In this document: in pieces, positions 59,027 to 64,000 of the stretch | Numbering within the stretch: the stretch's first letter is position 1 | Layout: each line of letters begins with the position of its first letter | Source: JAFKFH01 sp017307375 | Lineage (GTDB): Bacteria; Pseudomonadota; Alphaproteobacteria; Ferrovibrionales; Ferrovibrionaceae | Assembly (NCBI GenBank): GCA_965229335.1 | Contig: OZ245874.1 | Span: 1,116,001 to 1,180,000 of the forward strand | Direction: 5' to 3' | Length of the DNA: 64,000 nucleotides | Translations under genes and position numbers: made by a program | Notes under the pieces: model-generated | The model's input: only the letters and a program-made list of their open reading frames with translations | Databases searched by the model: none | What the model was told of the DNA's origin: nothing

Positions 59027-59944
59027 ATGAACGGCCCCGGTCTTGCGCCAGATATCGTCGCGTCGCCGGCCGGTTTCGGTCGGCTGCCCCGGCTGGCCAT
59101 GATCGGCTCGATCGCGCTGCACGCCGCGGGCCTGGCCTGGGCGGCCCATGTCACCGATCCCACGGTCCTCGATCCCGGACCGGTGGCGATCGAGGTCGCG
59201 CTGGTGACGGCCGCGCCCGCCGCCCGCGAGACGGCCGAGCCGGCGCTGGTCGACGCGGTCGATCGCGTGGCGGTGGCACGGGGCGCGTTGCCGGTTTCGG
59301 GGTCGGACCCGGCTCCTCGGCGGGCCGACCCTGCGCCGGCGGTGGATGCACCACCACCGCCGGCGCGCCCGGATGCGGCGGCCGAGGCACGGTCGACGCC
59401 GCAGGGCGAGGCGACGGCGCCGCTGGCCGCCGTGCCCGCGCCGCCTCCTCGGCCTAGGCCCCGGCCGCCCGCGCCCCGCGAGACGGCAAAGGCGAGGTCC
59501 GGCCCGGCATCCGATCTGGCTGCGTCAGCGCGCGAGACCGCGATGGCCGTCGCAACCGGCACGACGATGCCGCCATCCGGCGGCGGGTCGGCCAGCCCGG
59601 CATCGGCCGAGGCCAGTCGGCTGCAGAGCCCGCCGGCGGAGCCGATGGTTTCCGAGGGGCCGCCGGTGGTGACGACGGTCGCCTATCGCGAACGGCCGCG
59701 GCCACCGAGCTATCCTCGGCGGGCGGTCGACCTGCGCCAGCAGGGAACGGCGATCGTGCGCGCGCTGGTCGGTCTCGATGGCGAGACGCGCGACGTGGTG
59801 CTGTGGCGGTCGTCCGGGGTGCGGCTTCTGGACGAGGCGGCGGTGGCGGCGGCGCGCGACTGGCTGTTCCAGCCGGCCCGGATCGGCGGGCGCACGATCG
59901 AGGCCTGGGTGGAAATTCCGGTGCATTTCAACCTGCGCGGCTGA
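59027..59944 (+). CDS. tonB: TonB-family energy-transducing protein
   Basis: A 305-residue protein with one N-terminal membrane helix (about 23-42), a long Pro/Ala-rich periplasmic spacer (about 75-215, with PPPRPRPRPP) and a C-terminal TonB domain (about 225-305: 'PPSYPRRAVDLRQQGTAIVRALVG', 'SGVRLLDEAAVAAARDWLFQPA'). It couples inner-membrane energy to the receptor coded just upstream. No exbB or exbD is in the window, so they must lie elsewhere. Confidence 0.9.
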   Translation: MNGPGLAPDIVASPAGFGRLPRLAMIGSIALHAAGLAWAAHVTDPTVLDPGPVAIEVALVTAAPAARETAEPALVDAVDRVAVARGALPVSGSDPAPRRADPAPAVDAPPPPARPDAAAEARSTPQGEATAPLAAVPAPPPRPRPRPPAPRETAKARSGPASDLAASARETAMAVATGTTMPPSGGGSASPASAEASRLQSPPAEPMVSEGPPVVTTVAYRERPRPPSYPRRAVDLRQQGTAIVRALVGLDGETRDVVLWRSSGVRLLDEAAVAAARDWLFQPARIGGRTIEAWVEIPVHFNLRG

Positions 59945-59978
59945 TGGGCCGCATTGCGATATCCGAGGAGCAGCCGAC

Positions 59979-61024
59979 ATGACCGACAAACCCTTGCTGG
60001 ATCGCCTGGCCGAGTTGCGCCGCGACGCCCCCAAGCTGCGCGCGCGGGAAGCGGCCGAGGCACTCGGCATCAGCGAGGCCGAACTGGTCGCGGCCGGCGG
60101 CGTCGGTGCGGTGCGCCGGCTGGACGGTGACTGGGGCGCACTGCTGAAGGCGCTGCCCGCGCTTGGCCGCGTGATGTGTCTGACCCGCAACGAGCATTGC
60201 GTGCATGAGCGCTACGGGCGCTTCGAGGATGTCTCGGTCAATGGCCTGTCGGGACTGGTGCTCGGTCCCGACATCGACCTGCGCATCTTCTTCAGCCAAT
60301 GGAGGCTCGGCTTTGCCGTCCTCGACGACGGGCCGCACGGTGCCCGCCTGTCGCTGCAGATCTTCGACGGTCATGGTGTCGCCGTGCACAAGATCTATTC
60401 GACCGAGGGTACCGACATGGACGCCTTCGAGGCGCTGGTCGTCCGTTTTCACGACGTCGGCCCGTTCGGTCCGCTGGCCCTGACGCCGGTGCCGCCGCCG
60501 GCCGGGGCCAGGCCGGACGCCGAGATCGACGTCGACGGCCTCGTCGCTGCCTGGGCGGCGATGCGGGACACCCACGAATTCTTTCCTCTGCTGCGCAAGT
60601 TCGGTGTCCAGCGCCTGCAGGCGATGCGGCTTGCCGGCCCGCGTTTGCGACCGAGGTCGGCGCCGATGCGATCGAGCGCTGCCTGGCGGCCGCCGCGGCA
60701 CAGGAACTGCCGATCATGGTGTTCGTCGGGTCGCGCGGCGTGATCCAGATCCATACCGGACCCGTCGCCAACCTCAAGGTGATGGGGCCGTGGTTCAACG
60801 TGCTCGACCCGGACTTCAACCTGCATCTGCGGGCCGATCGCGTGGCCTCGGCCTGGGTGACGCGCAAGCCGACCGCGGACGGCGTCGTCACCGCGCTGGA
60901 ACTGTTCGACGCCGACGGCGAGACCATTGCGCTGATCTTCGGCGCCCGCAAGCCGGGCAAGCCCGAGTTGCCCGCCTGGCGCGACCTGGCCGAAAGCCTT
61001 GCGCGGACGGACCGGGCGGCATGA
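59979..61024 (+). pseudogene. hemS: HemS/HmuS haem-degrading/transfer protein, frameshifted
   Basis: Two overlapping frames together code for one HemS-like protein of about 348 residues, the usual length. The first frame (from ATG 59979) gives the N-terminal repeat and the start of the second ('HEFFPLLRKFGVQRLQAMRLAG'). The second frame gives 'FATEVGADAIERC', 'ELPIMVFVGSRGVIQIHTGPV' and the C-terminus to 61024. The change happens around 60636-60641 (GGCCCGCG), and one missing C there would explain it. HemS receives or breaks down cytoplasmic haem. It may be inactive, or the base may be a sequencing error. hmuT overlaps its stop. Confidence 0.88.
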
Positions 61025-61896
61025 CCGCGCTGCTGCGGATCCTGGCGATCGCGCTGGCGCTGGTTGCCGCGACGCGGGCGCAGGCGGCCGATCGTGTCGT
61101 TGCGGTCGGCGGCGCCCTCACCGAGATCGTCTACGCGCTGGGGGCGGCCGATCTGCTGGTCGGGGTGGATACCACGAGCCAGTATCCGGCAGCCGCTCGC
61201 ACATTGCCGCAGGTCGGGTACATGCGGCAGTTGTCGGCGGAAGGGGTCCTGTCCCTGAGCCCGACCCTGCTGCTGATCACCGAGGAGGCCGGGCCGCCCG
61301 CCGTGCTGCGCCAGCTTCAGGCAGCGGGTTTGCGCACGGTGCTGCTGCCGGGCGGGTACCAGCCCGGCGCGGTCCGTGCCCGCATCGAAGGGGTGGCCAA
61401 GGCGGTCGGCCAGGAGGCCCGGGGCCAGGCCCTCGCGGCGCGGGTCGACCAGGATGTCGCCCGCATCGCTGAAGCGCTCAAGGGTGCGCGCGAGCCGCGC
61501 GTCCTGTTCCTCATGACCGGCACCGCCGGCGGAACGCCGCTGGCGTCGGGCGGGCGCACGGCGGCCGACGCGTTGATCACCTTGTCGGGCGGTATCAATG
61601 CCGTCTCGGCCTATGACGGCTACAAGCCGCTCACACCGGAAGCGGCGCTGGCCGCCGACCCGGATTTCATTCTTGTTCCCGCCCACGCGATCGATGCGCT
61701 GGGCGGTGTCAAGGCCCTCGCCGCGATGCCCGGCCTGAAGGATACCCGGGCCGTGCGCGAGAATCGTGTCGTGGCGATGGACATGCTGACCATGCTGGGA
61801 TTCGGTCCCCGCATCGCCGTGGCGATGCGCCAGCTGGCCGCGGCCCTGCACCCCGGGCTGGACCTGCCGGCGGTCAGCGAACCGAGCCTGCCCTAG
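61021..61896 (+). CDS. hmuT: Haem ABC transporter periplasmic binding protein
   Basis: A 291-residue class III binding protein with signal peptide (1-22, ...RAQA) and the mature start 'DRVVAVGGALTEIVYALGAADLLVGVD'. 'VGYMRQLSAEGVLSLSPTLLL' includes the conserved Tyr region for haem binding, and 'GGINAVSAYDGYKPLTPEAALAADPDFILV' is typical of HmuT. It would take haem from the receptor in the periplasm to HmuUV. Its ATG overlaps the stop of the hemS second frame, arguing that the complete hemS reading was the original arrangement. Confidence 0.93.
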   Translation: MTALLRILAIALALVAATRAQAADRVVAVGGALTEIVYALGAADLLVGVDTTSQYPAAARTLPQVGYMRQLSAEGVLSLSPTLLLITEEAGPPAVLRQLQAAGLRTVLLPGGYQPGAVRARIEGVAKAVGQEARGQALAARVDQDVARIAEALKGAREPRVLFLMTGTAGGTPLASGGRTAADALITLSGGINAVSAYDGYKPLTPEAALAADPDFILVPAHAIDALGGVKALAAMPGLKDTRAVRENRVVAMDMLTMLGFGPRIAVAMRQLAAALHPGLDLPAVSEPSLP

Positions 61897-61899
61897 GCG

Positions 61900-62925
61900 A
61901 TGCGGCAGGCCGTGACCTGGCGCCTGGGGCTGGTGCTTGCGCTGCTGGTGGCGGTGGTGGTCGCCAACGCGGCGATCGGCGCGGTGGCAATCGCACCGGC
62001 CCATGTCGTGCAGTCGCTGCTCCATCGCCTGGGACCCTTCGACATGGCGGAGATCGCGGCGGGCCAGGCCCTGGTGCTGTGGTCGATCCGCCTGCCCCGG
62101 CTCGTGGTCGGCATGCTGGTCGGCGCCGGGCTCGCCGTTGCCGGCGCGCTGATGCAGGCGGTGTTTCGCAACCCGCTGGCCGAACCGGGCCTGACCGGCA
62201 TTTCCGCCGGCGCCGCCGTGGCCGCCGCCGCGGTCATCGTGCTGGGCCATGCCGTTGCCGGCGGCTTCTCCCTGCCGGCCGTGGCTTTCGCCGGGGCGCT
62301 GGTCGCGTTCTGCGCCGTCTTCGGCATCGCGCGCTCGGCCGGGCCGGCCCAGGCACTGACCCTGATCCTGGCCGGCGTCGCCGTGAACGCCATCGCCTGG
62401 AGTTTGCTCGGCTATCTCACCTTCATCAGCGACGACACCCAGCTGCGCAACCTGACGTTCTGGACGATGGGCAGCCTGGGGGGAGCCACCTGGCCGATGG
62501 TGCCGCCGCTGCTGGTTCTGGTCGGTGGCGGCATCCTCGTCGCCTGCCGACTGGGCGGCTTGCTGAATCTCTATCAGCTCGGCGAGGCCGAGGCCGGGCA
62601 TCTCGGCGTCGATGCCGGCCGCCTGCGGCTCGGCGCCATGGCGCTGGCCGCCCTGATCGTCGGGGCCTGCATCGCGGTGTCGGGCCAGATCAATTTCCTC
62701 GGGCTGGTCGTGCCGCATCTGGTGCGGCTCTGGCAGGGACCCGACCATCGCCGCCTGTTGCCGATGGCGGCGCTGGTGGGCGCGTTGCTGATCCTGTCGG
62801 CAGATCTCGTCGCACGCACGATCATCGCGCCGGCCGAACTGCCGATCGGCCTGGTCACCGCCTTCATCGGCGCGCCGTTCTTCGTCTATCTGCTGGTACG
62901 GCAGACACGCGTGGCCGGGTACTGA
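61900..62925 (+). CDS. hmuU: Haem ABC transporter permease
   Basis: A 341-residue FecCD-family permease with about ten helices. Family marks are 'WSIRLPRLVVGMLVGAGLAVAGALMQAVFRNPLAEPGLTGIS', 'FWTMGSLGG' and 'SGQINFLGLVVPHLVRLWQGPDHR' with 'PIGLVTAFIGAPFFVYLLV' at the end. It forms the homodimeric inner-membrane channel for haem. The gene lies between hmuT and hmuV with 1-3 base gaps. Confidence 0.93.
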   Translation: MRQAVTWRLGLVLALLVAVVVANAAIGAVAIAPAHVVQSLLHRLGPFDMAEIAAGQALVLWSIRLPRLVVGMLVGAGLAVAGALMQAVFRNPLAEPGLTGISAGAAVAAAAVIVLGHAVAGGFSLPAVAFAGALVAFCAVFGIARSAGPAQALTLILAGVAVNAIAWSLLGYLTFISDDTQLRNLTFWTMGSLGGATWPMVPPLLVLVGGGILVACRLGGLLNLYQLGEAEAGHLGVDAGRLRLGAMALAALIVGACIAVSGQINFLGLVVPHLVRLWQGPDHRRLLPMAALVGALLILSADLVARTIIAPAELPIGLVTAFIGAPFFVYLLVRQTRVAGY

Positions 62926-62926
62926 C

Positions 62927-63694
62927 ATGCTGATGCTGGAGCGCGCCACCCTGGCCCGCGGCCGCCGCGTACTGATCGAAGATCTCAGCCTGAGCCTCGC
63001 GCCCGGCGAGGTGCTGGGGCTGCTTGGTCCCAATGGCGCCGGCAAGTCGACCGTGCTGGCCGGGCTGTGCGGCGACCTCGTGCCGATCGCCGGCTCGGCC
63101 ATGCTTGACGGTCGGCCGCTCGCCGACTGGTCACGCGGCGATCTCGCCCGCCGTCGCGCGGTGTTGCCCCAGGCCAGCCGGATGGCCTTTTCGTTCCCGG
63201 TGCGGGATATCGTCGGCATGGGCGTACTGCCCGGATCGGGTGCCGTGCCGGCCACGCTGGTGGCCGAGGCCCTGTCGCGCGCCGACGTCGCCCATCTGGC
63301 CGGGCGCGACTACGTCACGCTGTCGGGCGGCGAGCAGCAGCGGGTCCAGCTCGCCCGGGTCCTGGCCCAGCTGTGGTCCGGTGCCGGCCCGCGCTATCTG
63401 CTGCTCGACGAACCGACCGCCAGCCTCGACCTCGCCCACCAGCTCGCCGTCCTCGAACTGGCCCGCGCTCTCGCCCGCGACGAGGGCTTCGGCGTGCTGG
63501 CGATCGTGCACGACCTGGGCCTCGCCGCCCGGGCCGCCGACCGGCTGGCCCTGCTCAAGGATGGGCGGCTTGTCGCCGCCGGGCCGCCGGGAGAGGTGCT
63601 CGACAGTGCGACCATCGCCCGGGTCTTCGGGGTGACAGCCCGCGTGCTGCCCCATCCCGACCGGCCCGGCGGGATCCTGATCGCCCTCGGCTAG
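62927..63694 (+). CDS. hmuV: Haem ABC transporter ATP-binding protein
   Basis: A 255-residue ATPase with Walker A GPNGAGKST, Q-loop 'AVLPQASRMAFSFPVRDIVGMG', signature LSGGEQQRVQLARVL, Walker B LLLDEPTASLD and H-loop IVHDLGLAA. The 'SRMAFSFPV' segment is characteristic of HmuV. ATG 62927 and ATG 62933 are both possible. Its stop overlaps, in the palindrome CTAG, the stop of a convergent gene. Confidence 0.93.
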   Translation: MLMLERATLARGRRVLIEDLSLSLAPGEVLGLLGPNGAGKSTVLAGLCGDLVPIAGSAMLDGRPLADWSRGDLARRRAVLPQASRMAFSFPVRDIVGMGVLPGSGAVPATLVAEALSRADVAHLAGRDYVTLSGGEQQRVQLARVLAQLWSGAGPRYLLLDEPTASLDLAHQLAVLELARALARDEGFGVLAIVHDLGLAARAADRLALLKDGRLVAAGPPGEVLDSATIARVFGVTARVLPHPDRPGGILIALG

Positions 63695-64000
63695 GCGCGC
63701 GGCGGGTCGGCCGCCGCCGCCGTTGCCGCCTGATGCAGCACGACCGGCGCCGGATCCGATACCAGCAGCGCGACGCCGGCGTCGATCAGGCCGTCGATCA
63801 TCAGGGGGGCCGGCGCCACCAGGTCGTCCCGGGCGTCGCCTTCGCACCAGTCGCCCAGCGACTGCACGATCAGCACCAGCAGCAGGCGGAAGCGAAGGTC
63901 GCGCAACGGTTTCGGCAGCACGCTCAGCAGGCGGTTCAAGCCGGCCGACGCCTTCATCCAGCCGGTGCCGTACTCCGCCTCGGCGATCTGGGCGATCGAC
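63691..64000 (-). CDS. TetR-family regulator (C-terminal part, runs off the window)
   Basis: The frame is open from the window edge: upstream of the first internal Met it reads 'SIAQIAEAEYGTGW'. The last 102 codons are present. 'LPKPLRDLRFRLLLVLIVQSLGDWC' and the following helix match the C-terminal dimerisation domain of TetR regulators. The HTH is outside the window. It converges with hmuV, so the two are not co-transcribed; a role in haem regulation is not indicated. Confidence 0.65.
   Translation of the reverse strand, partial: SIAQIAEAEYGTGWMKASAGLNRLLSVLPKPLRDLRFRLLLVLIVQSLGDWCEGDARDDLVAPAPLMIDGLIDAGVALLVSDPAPVVLHQAATAAAADPPRA

Noticed and set aside
60620..60660. Programmed -1 ribosomal frameshifting in hemS.
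   Set aside because: No X-XXY-YYZ slippery heptamer occurs in the right phase at the change point, and HemS proteins are normally coded in one frame. A real or apparent single-base loss is simpler.
60292..63255. A 987-codon - strand frame over the haem genes.
   Set aside because: It lies opposite hemS, hmuT, hmuU and hmuV, which are well defined, and has His/Arg/Gln-rich antisense composition.
1..64000. tRNA, rRNA, CRISPR arrays and classical riboswitches.
   Set aside because: I looked through the intergenic regions and saw no cloverleaf, no regularly spaced short repeats and no recognisable riboswitch core. The hairpins found are terminators or simple palindromes.

Overview
The window is about 64 kb of high-GC, gene-dense DNA from an alphaproteobacterium, probably of Rhodospirillales type. 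I infer this from the codon use, the RutR-controlled reductive pyrimidine pathway, the HemP-type haem locus and the four 'DEIGAMA' HAMP chemoreceptors; the genus is not determined. I saw no rRNA, tRNA, CRISPR array, insertion sequence or phage gene, and no gene-free stretch longer than 300 bases. Most genes sit in tight operons with 4-base ATGA overlaps.

Layout. (1) 1-5.0 kb: the end of a LivF-type ABC ATPase, a 3-hydroxyisobutyrate-dehydrogenase-like enzyme and a SnoaL-like protein on +; an MsbA-like exporter, a ProX-type editing deacylase and a class V aminotransferase on -. (2) 5.2-14.6 kb: four tandem methyl-accepting chemotaxis proteins. The signalling halves of the first two are almost identical at the DNA level, and the third and fourth are whole-unit tandem duplicates; the array is bounded by clear terminators. 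(3) 14.7-33.4 kb: a complete reductive uracil/thymine degradation locus with dihydropyrimidinase, omega-amino-acid:pyruvate aminotransferase, alanine dehydrogenase, (methyl)malonate-semialdehyde dehydrogenase, PreT/PreA, a beta-ureidopropionase-type amidohydrolase and an NMT1-type ABC importer. A RutR-like TetR protein is encoded in it, and RutR-type palindromes lie at the hydA and preT promoters. The aminotransferase would use pyruvate as amino acceptor and alanine dehydrogenase would regenerate it. A VOC dioxygenase/TetR pair and a GlcD-like flavoprotein lie inside this region. (4) 33.5-41.0 kb: a DUF4142 lipoprotein, a GGDEF diguanylate cyclase, a winged-helix regulator, 5-oxoprolinase pxpBCA and a flotillin.

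(5) 41.0-53.9 kb is the most unusual part: an apparent 12-gene, 11.8-kb operon for uptake and meta-cleavage of a 2-aminophenol-type compound. It has 2-aminomuconate-semialdehyde dehydrogenase, two RidA proteins (one like 2-aminomuconate deaminase), both subunits of 2-aminophenol 1,6-dioxygenase, an arylformamidase-like hydrolase and a Liv-type transporter. Two gene fusions stand out. The LivM permease carries a complete second copy of the dioxygenase alpha subunit at its C-terminus, and the last gene joins an IclR regulator to a complete second copy of the aminomuconate-deaminase-like RidA domain in which an active-site glutamate is replaced. This suggests that transport, catalysis and sensing were physically linked by recycling the pathway's own enzymes. 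A nested palindrome just before the first gene is the probable operator. The enzymes after 2-aminomuconate are not in the window.

(6) 53.9-64 kb: a dGTPase-like HD hydrolase, a divergent PRMT-like methyltransferase, and a haem uptake operon hemP-hmuR-tonB-hemS-hmuTUV behind a Fur-like box. In this operon hemS carries a one-base frameshift. The window ends inside a convergent TetR-type gene.
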